From Frigoribacterium sp. JB110 (lineage in GTDB: Bacteria > Actinomycetota > Actinomycetes > Actinomycetales > Microbacteriaceae), in the NCBI RefSeq assembly GCF_900163665.1, contig NZ_FUIA01000026.1:1-64000 (forward strand): a DNA stretch of 64,000 nucleotides. Direction: 5' to 3'. The notes beneath the pieces were generated by a model. The model was not told where the DNA came from, made no database searches, and worked only from the letters and a program-made list of their open reading frames with translations. Numbering within the stretch: the stretch's first letter is position 1; each line of letters opens with the position of its first letter. Below are positions 30,992-40,778 of the stretch, in pieces. The translations under genes and the position numbers were made by a program.

Positions 30992-32647
30992 ATGGGTCCT
31001 GAAGCTCTCGCCGCCGCCATCTACGACGTTCTCACCACCGCAGCCAGGCGGATCCGACCCGACGAGGAACTCGGCGCGAGCGCCGCGGACATCGTCGTCG
31101 AGCGGCCCAAGAACCGCGACCACGGCGACTGGGCGACCAGCACGGCGATGAAGTTCGCCAAGCGGCTCGGCACGAACCCGCGCGAGCTGGCGCAGGAGCT
31201 CGCCTCCGGCCTCGAGAGCGTCGACGGCATCTCCTCGGTCGAGGTCGCGGGCCCCGGCTTCATCAACGTGCGCCTCGACGCCGCCGCAGCCGGTGAGCTG
31301 GCGCGCACCATCGTCGATGCGGGCCCCGGCTACGGCCGCACCGAGGCGCTCGCCGGTCAGAGCATCAACCTGGAGTTCGTCAGCGGGAACCCCACAGGCC
31401 CGCTGCACATCGGCCACACCCGCTGGGCCGCGCTCGGTGACGCGATCGGGCGTCTGCTCGAGGCGAGCGGCGCGAAGGTCGCCCGTGAGTACTACATCAA
31501 CGACGCCGGCACCCAGATGGACCGCTTCGGCGAATCCGTGTACGCGTCCATCATGGGTGAGCCGGCGCCGGAGGACGGCTACAAGGGCGAGTACATCGAT
31601 GCTCTCGGCGCACGCGTGCGCGCGGAGATTCCGGATGTCGCTGGCCTGCCACGCCTCGAGGCCATCGCGCAGGTGCGAGAAGCCGCGTACCGGCTGCAGC
31701 TCGATGAGATCAAGACCTCTCTGGGCGACTTCAACGTGCACTTCGATGTCTGGTACTCCGAGCGCGAGCTGCATTCAGGCGAGCCCAGCGCGATCGACCA
31801 GGCGGTCGACCGACTGCGCGAGCAGGGCCACGTCTTCGACGCCGACGAGGCCGTGTGGGTGCGCACGACCGACTTCGGCGACGACAAGGATCGCGTCATC
31901 CGGCGCGGCAACGGCGTCTACACCTACTTCGCGGCCGACGCCGCCTACTACCTGAGCAAGGGCGATCGCGGCTACGCGCACAAGATCTACCTGCTCGGCG
32001 CCGATCATCACGGCTACGTCGCGCGTCTCAAGGCGCTCGCGGGTGCGGCCGGCGACGATCCCGAGCGCGACATCGAGGTGCTGATCGGCCAGCTCGTGTC
32101 GATCAACGGGGCCAAGCTCTCCAAGCGCGCGGGCAACATCATCGAGCTCGACGACCTGCGTGCGTGGCTCGGCACCGACGCGCTGCGCTATTCGCTCGAG
32201 CGGTACCCAGCCGACTCGCCGCTCTCACTCGATCCGGATCTGCTGCGCAAGCGCACGAACGACAATCCGGTGTTCTACGTGCAGTACGCCCACGCGCGCA
32301 CCCACAACGTGGGGCGGAACGCAGCGGAGTCCGGCGTCACTCGTGAGACGTTCGCGCCGGAGCTGCTCGCGCACGAGACGGAGTCGGCGCTGCTGGGAGC
32401 GCTGCAGGAGTTCCCGCGCATCGTCGCCTTCGCCGCCGAGGAGCGTCAGCCGCACCGCGTCGCGCGCTACCTCGAGGAGGTCGCAGGCCTCTACCATCGC
32501 TGGTACGACAACTGCCGTGTCACGCCGAGGGGCGATGAGCCGGTCGAACCGGTGCACGGCACCCGCCTCTGGCTGAACGACGCCACAGGCCAGGTGCTGC
32601 GCAACGGGCTCAGCCTGTTGGGCGTCGGAGCCCCAGAGCGGATGTGA
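30992..32647 (+). CDS. argS: Arginyl-tRNA synthetase
   Basis: 551 aa, the family's normal size. Class I synthetase charging tRNA-Arg. The N-terminal Add1 domain spans about 1-110 (VVERPKNRDHGDWATSTAM), the HIGH motif is GPLHIGHTRWA near 135, INDAGTQMDRFG follows near 167, and the KMSKS position reads AKLSKRAGN near 380. The C-terminal DALR anticodon domain has RYLEEVAGLYHRWYDNCRV. The ATG at 30992 is chosen because a -10 element stands 8 nt before it; earlier in-frame starts lie in promoter sequence. First gene of the conserved argS-lysA-hom-thrB block. Confidence 0.98.
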   Translation: MGPEALAAAIYDVLTTAARRIRPDEELGASAADIVVERPKNRDHGDWATSTAMKFAKRLGTNPRELAQELASGLESVDGISSVEVAGPGFINVRLDAAAAGELARTIVDAGPGYGRTEALAGQSINLEFVSGNPTGPLHIGHTRWAALGDAIGRLLEASGAKVAREYYINDAGTQMDRFGESVYASIMGEPAPEDGYKGEYIDALGARVRAEIPDVAGLPRLEAIAQVREAAYRLQLDEIKTSLGDFNVHFDVWYSERELHSGEPSAIDQAVDRLREQGHVFDADEAVWVRTTDFGDDKDRVIRRGNGVYTYFAADAAYYLSKGDRGYAHKIYLLGADHHGYVARLKALAGAAGDDPERDIEVLIGQLVSINGAKLSKRAGNIIELDDLRAWLGTDALRYSLERYPADSPLSLDPDLLRKRTNDNPVFYVQYAHARTHNVGRNAAESGVTRETFAPELLAHETESALLGALQEFPRIVAFAAEERQPHRVARYLEEVAGLYHRWYDNCRVTPRGDEPVEPVHGTRLWLNDATGQVLRNGLSLLGVGAPERM

Positions 32648-32656
32648 GAGGAACGG

Positions 32657-33487
32657 ATGGCCGGGATGAATGATGCGCGTGCTTCGGAGTCCTGGCTGCC
32701 CGAGGTGCTGGACGAGGCGGAGGCGCACGTCCCACGCAGGAGGGGGCGGTGGATCCTGCCGCTGCTCGTCGTGCTCGTTCTCCTCGCCGCCGCCTTCGCC
32801 GTGGCCGAGTGGATCAGCCGGATGGTGCTGACCAGCGCCGTCGACGCGGCGGTGATGCAGGCCGGAGTCGATGTCGACGGCCCGGTCGAGGTCGTCGTAC
32901 CTGGGCTGCTGCTTCCGCAGGTCGCAACGGGGTCGGTCGGCGAGGTGAGAGTGGCGGTCGCCGACGCGAGCTTCGAGGGCATATCCGCCGATGTCGAGAT
33001 CACAGCGCACGACGTGAGTGTGCTCGGCCGCACGGCGGATTCCATCGACCTCGTCGCCGTGACCGACGCCGACGGCGTGCACGCTCTGCTCGAGCAGGCA
33101 GACGGCGAATGGGAGGCGCTGGGCGGGGCGCCTGATGTGGCAGTGGAAGAGCCCGTCGTGGCGCTCTCGGCCGAGGTGTCGGTCCTCGGCGCGGCCGTCC
33201 CGCTCTCGTTCGACGTGCGGCCGAGCGCCGAAGACGGCGACCTGCTGCTCGAACCGGATGCCGTCAGAGTCGCGGGGGCGGAGGTCGGTCAGGATGCGCT
33301 CGCACAGCTCCCGCCCGTCGCGTCGATGCTGTCGGCGCCCATCCCGGTGTGCGTGGCAGGTTCCCTGCCGACAGGGGCGACGCTCACCGGCGTCGCTGTC
33401 TCGGGCGACGAAGTGGTGCTCAGCCTGGACGTCGACGGCGAGATCCTCGTCACGCCGTCGCTCCGCGCGCGCGGCTACTGCGAGTGA
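32657..33487 (+). CDS. DUF2993 (LmeA-like) membrane-anchored lipid-binding protein
   Basis: 276 aa. Short basic cytoplasmic start, membrane anchor WILPLLVVLVLLAAAFAVAEWIS (about 33-56), and an external beta-rich DUF2993 domain with repeated VxVxDASFEGISADVEITAHDV-like strands. The family includes mycobacterial LmeA, a periplasmic phospholipid-binding protein in mannan maturation. Start ATG with GAGAGGAA upstream, 9 bp after argS and so co-transcribed. The function here is inferred from the family. Confidence 0.85.
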   Translation: MAGMNDARASESWLPEVLDEAEAHVPRRRGRWILPLLVVLVLLAAAFAVAEWISRMVLTSAVDAAVMQAGVDVDGPVEVVVPGLLLPQVATGSVGEVRVAVADASFEGISADVEITAHDVSVLGRTADSIDLVAVTDADGVHALLEQADGEWEALGGAPDVAVEEPVVALSAEVSVLGAAVPLSFDVRPSAEDGDLLLEPDAVRVAGAEVGQDALAQLPPVASMLSAPIPVCVAGSLPTGATLTGVAVSGDEVVLSLDVDGEILVTPSLRARGYCE

Positions 33488-33555
33488 CTTCTGGGGGCGT
33501 CCGGCGCCGAGGGGCGCAGGGGCGGTCTGGTGCAGGATCGCCGACGTCGTGGCCG

Positions 33556-33561
33556 TAGACT
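33556..33561 (+). promoter_or_regulatory. -10 element (TAGACT) for a leaderless lysA transcript
   Basis: TAGACT lies 7 nt before the lysA GTG at 33569, and no Shine-Dalgarno is present; no clear -35. Confidence 0.5.
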
Positions 33562-33568
33562 CGGTGTC

Positions 33569-35002
33569 GTGTCCGCCGACAACTCACCCGTCCTCGCGCC
33601 AGAGTGGCTGGCCGTTCCCGACGATCCGAACGACCTCGCCGCCGGTGTCTGGCCGATCACAGCCCACCGCACCGGCGACGGCGAACTGAACCTCGGCGGC
33701 GTCGACGCATCGGATCTGCGCGCCGAATTCGGCACGCCGCTGCTGGTGCTCGACGAGGAGGACGCCCGCGCCCGCGCGGTCGAGGCGCACAGGGCCTTCA
33801 CCCGCGCGGCCGCCTCCCACGGGACCGAGGCGCGCGTGTACTACGCGGGCAAGGCGTTCCTCAGCGTCGAGGTCGCACGTTGGATGATCGAGGCAGGACT
33901 GAACGTCGACGTGTGCTCGCGCGGCGAGCTCGAGATCGCACTCGCCGCCGGCGTGCCGGCGGACAGAATCGGCTTCCACGGCAACAACAAGCTGGTCTCC
34001 GAGCTCGTTCGCGCCGTCGAGGTCGGAGTCGGCACGATCATCGTCGACTCCGACGTCGAGATCGAGCGACTCGGTGAGATCGCCTCCCGCTTCGACGCCG
34101 TGCAGAGCGTGCTCGTGCGGGTGCGCAGCGGGGTGCACGCCGACACTCATGAGTTCCTCGCCACCGCCCACGAGGACCAGAAGTTCGGATTCTCCCTCCC
34201 TGACGCCGAGCGCGCAGTCGAGCGCATCAGAGAGTTCGACGGCCTGCGCTTCCTCGGCCTGCACTGCCACATCGGCTCGCAGATCTTCGGCGTCGACGGG
34301 TTCCGCGAATCGGCTGCCAGGGTGCTCGAACTGCACGCCCGTCTGCTGGAAGGCGGTGACGTGCCGGTGATGAACCTCGGCGGCGGCTTCGGCATCGCCT
34401 ACACGCGCGCCGACGAACCCACCCCCATCGCCGAACTGGCGGGCGACATCGTCGCGGCCGTCGCCGAGGAGTGCTTCGCGCTCGGCGTCGCGCTGCCCGC
34501 ACTGGCCTTCGAGCCCGGCCGCAGCATCATCGGCCCGTCAGGAGTGAGCCTGTACGAGGTGGGGACGACCAAGGCCGTCGAGCTCGACGACGGCGAGCGC
34601 ACCTACATCAGCGTCGACGGCGGCATGAGCGACAATGCGCGCCCCGCGCTGTACGGCGCACAGTACTCCGCTCGCCTCGCCTCGCGCAGCGGCGAGGGCG
34701 AACCCGCGCTGAGCCGCGTGGTCGGTCTGCACTGCGAATCGGGCGACATCGTCGTCGACCATGAGTATCTGCCGAGCGACGTCGGTCCCGGCGACCTGCT
34801 GGCTGTGCCCGTCACCGGTGCGTACTGCGCCGCGCTGTCGAGCAACTACAACCACACCCCCCGCCCGCCGATCGTCGCCGTCCGGCGGGGAGCGGCGCGG
34901 CTGCTGGTGCGAGGCGAGACGCTCGATGACCTGCTCGCCCGCGATATCGCCTACACGACCGAAGCGGCAGACCCCGAGGCTGCCGGAGAGGGAGAAGAAT
35001 GA
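33569..35002 (+). CDS. lysA: Diaminopimelate decarboxylase
   Basis: 477 aa. PLP-dependent last step of lysine synthesis, meso-diaminopimelate to lysine. PLP lysine in VYYAGKAFLS near 92; GLHCHIGSQI near 232; the phosphate-binding GGGFGIAY near 270; EPGRSIIG near 317; active-site CESGD near 390; NYNHTPRPP near the C-terminus. GTG start at 33569 follows a -10 at leaderless distance. Its TGA overlaps the ATG of hom (ATGA), so the two are translationally coupled. Confidence 0.97.
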   Translation: MSADNSPVLAPEWLAVPDDPNDLAAGVWPITAHRTGDGELNLGGVDASDLRAEFGTPLLVLDEEDARARAVEAHRAFTRAAASHGTEARVYYAGKAFLSVEVARWMIEAGLNVDVCSRGELEIALAAGVPADRIGFHGNNKLVSELVRAVEVGVGTIIVDSDVEIERLGEIASRFDAVQSVLVRVRSGVHADTHEFLATAHEDQKFGFSLPDAERAVERIREFDGLRFLGLHCHIGSQIFGVDGFRESAARVLELHARLLEGGDVPVMNLGGGFGIAYTRADEPTPIAELAGDIVAAVAEECFALGVALPALAFEPGRSIIGPSGVSLYEVGTTKAVELDDGERTYISVDGGMSDNARPALYGAQYSARLASRSGEGEPALSRVVGLHCESGDIVVDHEYLPSDVGPGDLLAVPVTGAYCAALSSNYNHTPRPPIVAVRRGAARLLVRGETLDDLLARDIAYTTEAADPEAAGEGEE

Positions 35003-36315
35003 ACGAACAACGCCGACTCCGCGTTGCGCTGCTGGGTGCCGGATCCGTGGGCTCCCAGGTGGCCAGCCTGCTCCTGAAGCAGGGCGACGCGCTCGCTGAG
35101 CGCACCGGCGCTCAGCTCGAGCTCGCCGGCATCGCCGTGCGCAACCTCGACGCCCCGCGTGATGTGGAGCTGCCGCGGGAGCTGCTCACGACGGATGTCG
35201 AGAGCCTGATCGTCGGCAGCGACATCGTGATCGAGCTGATGGGCGGCATCGAGCCGGCGCGCACCCACATCCTCACGGCGCTGAGGGCCGGGGCCGATGT
35301 CGTCACGGGCAACAAGGCGCTGCTCGCCGAGCACGGCGCGGAGATCTTCGACGCCGCCGATCAGGTCGGCGCCTCCGTCTCCTACGAGGCCGCTGTCGCT
35401 GCAGCCATCCCGATCATCCGGCCGCTGAAGGACTCGCTCGCCGGTGACAGGATCGACCGCATCTCCGGCATCCTGAACGGCAGCACCAACTTCATCCTCG
35501 ACAAGATGGACCGAGAGGGGATGCCTGCTGCCGAGGCGCAGCGGATGGCGACCGACCTCGGATACCTCGAGGCTGACCCCACGCTCGACCTCGCCGGCTA
35601 CGACGCGGCGCACAAGGCGGCGATTCTCGCCAGCCTCGCCTTCCACACGAAGGTCTCGCTCGACGACGTGCACCGCGAGGGCATCGAGTCCATCACGGAC
35701 GAGATGATCGAGGGTGCCCGTCACGCCGGCTACGTCGTGAAGCTGCTCGCCGTGTGCGAGCGACTCACGGAGCCGGAGGGCGACTCGGTGTCGGTGCGGG
35801 TGTACCCGGCGCTGATCGACAGGCAGCACCCGATGGCCAACGTGCACGGCGGCAACAACGCCGTGTTCGTCGAGGCGGCATCGGCGGGGCCCCTGATGTT
35901 CTACGGCGCAGGAGCGGGCGGTCGCGAGACCGCATCGGCCGTGATGGGCGACGTCGTCTCCGCGGCACGGCGCCACATCGCAGGGGGCGTCGGCGTCGGC
36001 GAGTCACCGCGCCTGAGTCTGCCCGTCGCCCCCGTCGGACGCATCTACACGCGCTACCAGGTGCGCCTCGAGGTCGCTGATGCGCCTGGCGTGCTGCAGG
36101 AGATCGCCGGCATCTTCAACGATGCGGGCGTCTCGGTGGCGACCGTCGACCAGACGCAGGTCGAAGAAGGGCCGGACGGAGCGCGCAGCCGAGCGATGAT
36201 CGTGCTCGCGACGCACCGGGCGCGCGAGGAGGCACTCAGGGCGACTGTCGAGCGGCTGAACGCCAGCGACGTCGTCGTGGACGTCGTGTCGGTGCTGCGC
36301 GTAGAGGGTGAGTGA
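34999..36315 (+). CDS. hom: Homoserine dehydrogenase
   Basis: 438 aa. Converts aspartate semialdehyde to homoserine. NAD(P) site VALLGAGSVGSQVASLL at the start; catalytic domain with NKALLAEHG, YEAAVAAAIPIIRPL, ISGILNGSTNFIL, and GYLEADPTLDLAGYDAAHKAAI. The C-terminal ACT domain (VRLEVADAPGVLQEIAGIFNDAGVSVATVDQTQVE) implies feedback control by threonine. Coupled to lysA upstream, and 30 bp before thrB. thrC, which commonly stands between hom and thrB in Actinobacteria, is absent here. Confidence 0.97.
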   Translation: MNEQRRLRVALLGAGSVGSQVASLLLKQGDALAERTGAQLELAGIAVRNLDAPRDVELPRELLTTDVESLIVGSDIVIELMGGIEPARTHILTALRAGADVVTGNKALLAEHGAEIFDAADQVGASVSYEAAVAAAIPIIRPLKDSLAGDRIDRISGILNGSTNFILDKMDREGMPAAEAQRMATDLGYLEADPTLDLAGYDAAHKAAILASLAFHTKVSLDDVHREGIESITDEMIEGARHAGYVVKLLAVCERLTEPEGDSVSVRVYPALIDRQHPMANVHGGNNAVFVEAASAGPLMFYGAGAGGRETASAVMGDVVSAARRHIAGGVGVGESPRLSLPVAPVGRIYTRYQVRLEVADAPGVLQEIAGIFNDAGVSVATVDQTQVEEGPDGARSRAMIVLATHRAREEALRATVERLNASDVVVDVVSVLRVEGE

Positions 36316-36345
36316 CATGGCGCGCCGTCCCTCGGGGGTGCGTGC

Positions 36346-37293
36346 ATGAGCGCGGTATCCGAGCGCACCGTCTGGGTGCGCGTTCCGGCGACGAGCGCGA
36401 ACCTCGGGCCGGGCTTCGACACGCTCGGCCTCGCGCTGAGCGTCTATGACCGACTGACCGTCACGGCGCTGGACTCCGACGCGCTCGAGATCGAGGTGAC
36501 CGGCACCGGGGCCGAGGAGATCGCGCGCGACGAATCGAACCTCGTCGCACGGTCGATCTGGCACGTCTACGCGCAGCTCGGAATCGAGCCGCCTGGTCTG
36601 CGGATCATCGCGCACAACGAGATCCCGCACGGCCGAGGGCTGGGCTCATCCGGATCGGCCGTCGTATCGGGAATCCTCGCTGCGAAGGGCCTGCTGGCGG
36701 GTGCAGCCGAGCTGAGCGCGGACGACCTGCTGCGGCTGGCGACCGAGCTGGAGGGGCACCCGGACAACGTGGCGCCCGCACTGTTCGGAGGACTCACGAT
36801 CGCCTGGGTGGACCACGGTGTGCCGCAGCACAAGAAGCTGCTCGTGCACCGGGGCGTGTCACCGCTGGTGTTCGTGCCGTCCTTCACGATGTCCACGTCC
36901 GTGGCGCGCGGACTGCAGCCGGACCAGGTCTCGCGCGAGGACGCCGTGTTCAACCTCTCGCGCTCCGCGCTGCTGATCGCGGCGCTGACGCAGAGCCCAG
37001 AACTGCTGCTGGCGGCGACCGATGACAAGCTGCACCAGACATACCGTGCAGGAGCAATGCCCGAGACGCATCGCCTCGTCACCGCGCTGCGCAAGGCGGG
37101 GTTCGCTGCGGTCGTCTCAGGAGCGGGACCGAGCGTGCTCGTGATGGCAGATGGACCTGGTCGCCGCCTCGAAGCGGTCGATGTCGCGAACGCCGTGACG
37201 GACACCCCGTGGGAGTCGCTGATCGTCGCCGTCGACTTCAAGGGTGGTACAGTGAGGAGCACAGCGGAGGGTGCCTTCGAGCACGAAATCTGA
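36346..37293 (+). CDS. thrB: Homoserine kinase
   Basis: 315 aa GHMP kinase making O-phosphohomoserine from homoserine and ATP. VRVPATSANLGPGFDTLGLAL at the N-terminus; ATP loop PHGRGLGSSGSAVVSGI near 96; EGHPDNVAPALFGGL near 140; GHMP C-terminal SGAGPSVLVM near 265. ATG 36346 is used; no strong ribosome site is visible (GGGGGTGCGTGC). Downstream lies the rho leader. Confidence 0.96.
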   Translation: MSAVSERTVWVRVPATSANLGPGFDTLGLALSVYDRLTVTALDSDALEIEVTGTGAEEIARDESNLVARSIWHVYAQLGIEPPGLRIIAHNEIPHGRGLGSSGSAVVSGILAAKGLLAGAAELSADDLLRLATELEGHPDNVAPALFGGLTIAWVDHGVPQHKKLLVHRGVSPLVFVPSFTMSTSVARGLQPDQVSREDAVFNLSRSALLIAALTQSPELLLAATDDKLHQTYRAGAMPETHRLVTALRKAGFAAVVSGAGPSVLVMADGPGRRLEAVDVANAVTDTPWESLIVAVDFKGGTVRSTAEGAFEHEI

Positions 37294-37459
37294 CCTCCGT
37301 CGCAAATCTGCGAAGCCCCGCACGGTGCCTTTCTGTCTGCTCGGATGCAGTACGCCGTCCTCAGTCTGACAAGCACCGGCGCACGACGTGGCGCGCGCAT
37401 GGTGATTCCCCCGAGGGGAACCCCTGCGGTGGCTCATTTCCACGCCCCATCAAGGAGTC
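37294..37459 (+). promoter_or_regulatory. Leader region of rho
   Basis: 166 bp without a gene. It includes the hairpin TTCCCC-CGA-GGGGAA (37406-37420) and the ribosome site AAGGAG at 37452-37457. TACAGT at about 37247-37252, inside thrB, is a possible -10 for a separate rho transcript. Rho autoregulation in its own leader is known in other bacteria; here it is inferred. Confidence 0.4.
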
Positions 37460-39571
37460 ATGTTGGAGTCCATCTCCGAGAACCCGGACGTTCACGGCGA
37501 GAGCGCTGGCGCCGCCGCGACCGAGTCGGCAGCCGAAGCGCCAGCGAAGGCGCCGCGCAAGCGGGCGCCGCGCCGTCGCACGACGAAGGCCGCGTCGGCC
37601 GACGACGCACAGAAGACCGAGACCGCCGAGGCCACGGAGGCCACGGCGGATGCCGCAGCGGCAGCGGATGCGCCGACGGAGAAGCCGAAGCGCGCGCCTC
37701 GCACGCGCAAGACCGCCGCCGTCGCAACGGACGAGGCACAGAAGCCGGAGGAAGCTGCGGAGCAGAACTCCGAGGCTGCCGCTGCCGACGCTCCGGCCGA
37801 GAAGCCGAAGCGCGCGCCGCGCCGCCGGACGACGAAGGCCGCAGAGGCGGAGAAGCCGGCCGACCAGGTCGAGGCGGCTGAGGCTCCGGCTGCTGAGCAG
37901 TCGCAGGGCGGGAACGCCGACGCGAAGCCGGCCGACGAGAGCACTGAGGCCGACAAGCGCGACGCTCAGGGTGCTCAGGGCGACGCGCCCAAGCGCGGCA
38001 GGAAGCCGCAGCGGTCGGCGGCCGACGCCGACGCCGAGAAGAGCAGCGAAGACGAGCAGTCGAGCGCTGACAAGCAGTCGAGCGCTGACAAGCAGTCAGG
38101 TGACAGGCCGGACGCCGACGGCGACGATGCCGAGGACGGTTCGGGGCGCGGACGCCGCAGCCGGAACCGGAACCGCAACCGCAACAAGAACAAGTCGGAC
38201 GCGGGCGACGGCGAAGGCGACGACAGGTCGGCGCAGAACGGCGGCCAGAACGGCGGCCAGAACGGCGGCCAGAACAGCAATGGCCGCGGCGGGCGCAACG
38301 CCGGCGGCGGCAGCAACGAGCAGAGCGACGCCGCGTCCTCGCGCGGACGCGGTCGCAACAAGCGTCGCGGCGGCCAGGGCGACGAGTTCGAGCCGGAGGT
38401 CACCGAGGACGATGTGCTGATTCCGATCGCCGGAATCCTCGATGTGCTCGACAACTACGCATTCGTGCGCACGACGGGCTACCTGCCTGGTCAGCAGGAC
38501 GTCTACGTCTCGCTCGGCCAGGTCAAGAAGTACAACCTGCGCAAGGGCGACGCCGTCGTCGGCTCGATCAAGCAGCCCCGCGAGGGTGAGCAGCACGGGC
38601 GCCAGAAGTACAACGCGCTCGTGAAGGTCGACTCGATCAACGGTCTGTCGACGGACGACGCGGCCGACCGCGTCGAGTTCGGCAAGCTCACGCCTCTCTA
38701 CCCGCAGGAGCGCCTGCGGATGGAGACGGCGCCCGAGAAGCTGACGCAGCGGATGATCGACCTGGTCTCACCGGTCGGCAAGGGCCAGCGCGGCCTGATC
38801 GTCGCGCCCCCCAAGGCGGGCAAGACGATCGTGCTGCAGCAGATCGCGAACGCGATCGCGCAGAACAACCCGGAAGCCCACCTCATGGTGGTGCTGGTCG
38901 ACGAGCGTCCAGAAGAGGTCACCGACATGCAGCGTTCGGTGTCCGGCGAGGTCATCGCCTCGACGTTCGATCGTCCTGCCGAGGACCACACCACGGTGGC
39001 CGAGCTCGCGATCGAGCGCGCCAAGCGCCTCGTCGAACTGGGTCGCGACGTGGTCGTCCTGCTCGACTCGATCACTCGCCTCAGCCGTGCCTACAACGTC
39101 TCGGCTCCGACATCCGGTCGTGTGCTCTCCGGCGGCGTCGACGCGGCGGCGCTGTACCCGCCGAAGAAGTTCTTCGGCGCGGCGCGCAACATCGAGAACG
39201 GCGGCTCGCTGACGATCCTCGCCACTGCGCTCGTGGAGACCGGGTCCAAGATGGACGAGGTCATCTTCGAGGAGTTCAAGGGCACAGGCAACATGGAGCT
39301 GCGCCTGTCGCGCCAGCTCGCCGACAAGCGCATCTTCCCGGCCATCGACGTGAACGCGTCGTCGACCCGCCGCGAGGAGATGCTGCTGTCGAACGACGAG
39401 GTGCAGATCACCTGGCAGCTGCGCCGTGCCCTGGCTGGCATGGACCAGCAGCATGCGCTCAGCGTCATCCTCGAGAAGCTCAGGGAGACGCAGTCGAACG
39501 TCGAGTTCCTCGTGCAGATGCGCAAGTCGATTCCGGCGAACGGCAACGGCCGCGACACCGACATCCGATAA
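37460..39571 (+). CDS. rho: Transcription termination factor Rho with long N-terminal insertion
   Basis: 703 aa, against about 420 in E. coli. Residues 1-310 are low complexity: three copies of a PxEKPKRAPRRRTTKA-type unit, a Ser/Asp/Lys stretch, then Arg/Asn/Gly-rich sequence with GGQN repeated four times. The Rho core follows: RNA-binding cold-shock-like domain (ILDVLDNYAFVRTTGYLPGQQDVYVS), Walker A APPKAGKTIV near 455, Walker B VVVLLDSITRL, R-loop and Q-loop regions, LSRQLADKRIFPAID. The hexameric helicase ends transcription. The basic insertion probably binds RNA, as in other actinobacterial Rho proteins. Confidence 0.97.
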   Translation: MLESISENPDVHGESAGAAATESAAEAPAKAPRKRAPRRRTTKAASADDAQKTETAEATEATADAAAAADAPTEKPKRAPRTRKTAAVATDEAQKPEEAAEQNSEAAAADAPAEKPKRAPRRRTTKAAEAEKPADQVEAAEAPAAEQSQGGNADAKPADESTEADKRDAQGAQGDAPKRGRKPQRSAADADAEKSSEDEQSSADKQSSADKQSGDRPDADGDDAEDGSGRGRRSRNRNRNRNKNKSDAGDGEGDDRSAQNGGQNGGQNGGQNSNGRGGRNAGGGSNEQSDAASSRGRGRNKRRGGQGDEFEPEVTEDDVLIPIAGILDVLDNYAFVRTTGYLPGQQDVYVSLGQVKKYNLRKGDAVVGSIKQPREGEQHGRQKYNALVKVDSINGLSTDDAADRVEFGKLTPLYPQERLRMETAPEKLTQRMIDLVSPVGKGQRGLIVAPPKAGKTIVLQQIANAIAQNNPEAHLMVVLVDERPEEVTDMQRSVSGEVIASTFDRPAEDHTTVAELAIERAKRLVELGRDVVVLLDSITRLSRAYNVSAPTSGRVLSGGVDAAALYPPKKFFGAARNIENGGSLTILATALVETGSKMDEVIFEEFKGTGNMELRLSRQLADKRIFPAIDVNASSTRREEMLLSNDEVQITWQLRRALAGMDQQHALSVILEKLRETQSNVEFLVQMRKSIPANGNGRDTDIR

Positions 39572-39583
39572 GGGGAGCAACGA

Positions 39584-40657
39584 GTGTTCGAGTCGGTTGA
39601 TGCGCTCATCGACGAGCACCGTCGGGTTCAGGAGGAGCTCTCCGATCCGGCGGTGCACGCCGACCCCGCGCGAGCGAAGCGCGTCAACCGGCGCTACGCC
39701 GAACTGAACCGCATCGTGCAGGCGCACCAGACGTGGGTCAGCGCGGGGGAGGACCTCGACGCCGCGCGCGAGCTCGCCGCAGAGGACGAGGCGTTCGCCG
39801 CCGAAGTTCCCTCGCTCGAGGAGCATCTCGCCGAGTCGCAGGAGCGGCTGCGCCGTCTGCTGATCCCGCGCGACCCGGATGACGCCCGCGACGTGATCAT
39901 GGAGATCAAGGCGGGGGAGGGCGGAGCGGAGAGCGCTCTGTTCGCCGCCGATCTGCTGCGCATGTACCTGCAGTACGCGGCGTCGCAGGGGTGGAAGACC
40001 GAGATGATCGAGTCGGACCACTCCGATCTCGGCGGCTACAAGAACGTGCAGGTGGCGTTCAAGAGCTCGTCGAACGACCCGGCCAGCGGCGTGTGGGCGC
40101 ACCTGAAGTACGAGGGCGGAGTGCACCGCGTACAGCGAGTGCCTGCCACCGAGTCGCAGGGGCGCATCCACACGTCGACGACCGGAGTGCTGGTCTTCCC
40201 CGAGGTGGATGAGCCGGATGAGGTCGAGATCAGTCAGAACGACCTCAAGATCGACGTGTACCGCTCATCCGGCCCAGGCGGGCAGTCGGTGAACACCACC
40301 GACTCCGCCGTGCGCATCACGCACGTGCCGACCGGCATCGTGGTGTCGATGCAGAACGAGAAGTCGCAGCTGCAGAACCGCGAGGCGGCCATGCGGGTGC
40401 TGCGGGCCCGCCTGCTCGCCAGGCAGCAGGAGGAGCTGCAGGCCGCCGCGGCGGATGCGCGCAAGAGCCAGATCCGCGGCATGGATCGTTCTGAGCGCAT
40501 CCGAACGTACAACTTCCCCGAGAACCGCATCGCCGACCACCGCACGGGGTACAAGGCGTACAACCTCGACCACGTCATGGATGGCGCACTCGCCCCCGTG
40601 GTCGAGTCGTGCATCGAGGCAGACGAGGCCGAGCGCCTCGCCTCGCTCGGGGAGTGA
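39584..40657 (+). CDS. prfA: Peptide chain release factor 1
   Basis: 357 aa. Reads UAA and UAG and triggers peptide release. The PAT tripeptide in [13 protein letters not shown] distinguishes RF1 from RF2, and GGQ lies in [20 protein letters not shown] near 230. [23 protein letters not shown] is the domain 2 hallmark. GTG start with AGGGGAG upstream, 12 bp after rho, so co-transcribed. Its modifier PrmC, usually next door, is 14.7 kb away. Confidence 0.98.
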   Translation: MFESVDALIDEHRRVQEELSDPAVHADPARAKRVNRRYAELNRIVQAHQTWVSAGEDLDAARELAAEDEAFAAEVPSLEEHLAESQERLRRLLIPRDPDDARDVIMEIKAGEGGAESALFAADLLRMYLQYAASQGWKTEMIESDHSDLGGYKNVQVAFKSSSNDPASGVWAHLKYEGGVHRVQRVPATESQGRIHTSTTGVLVFPEVDEPDEVEISQNDLKIDVYRSSGPGGQSVNTTDSAVRITHVPTGIVVSMQNEKSQLQNREAAMRVLRARLLARQQEELQAAAADARKSQIRGMDRSERIRTYNFPENRIADHRTGYKAYNLDHVMDGALAPVVESCIEADEAERLASLGE

Positions 40658-40660
40658 CGG

Positions 40661-40722
40661 CGTCGTTCACGAGTGCCGTTGTGCGCGTTTCGGCGCCGAT
40701 ATCGACGGTTTCGCACTCGCGA
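40661..40722 (+). repeat. 62-bp direct repeat, copy 1, with inverted ends
   Basis: Begins four bases after the prfA stop. Differs from copy 2 at three of 62 positions. Near its ends are TCACGAGTGC and GCACTCGCGA, inverted repeats with one mismatch; the middle contains GATATC. Looks like a REP or MITE-like unit, or a conserved 3' end hairpin. Confidence 0.85.
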
Positions 40723-40778
40723 GCGCGGGTTGTGGATAGGTTCTGCGAGGAGAGCGCGCAGCGGGGCATGATCGGTGG

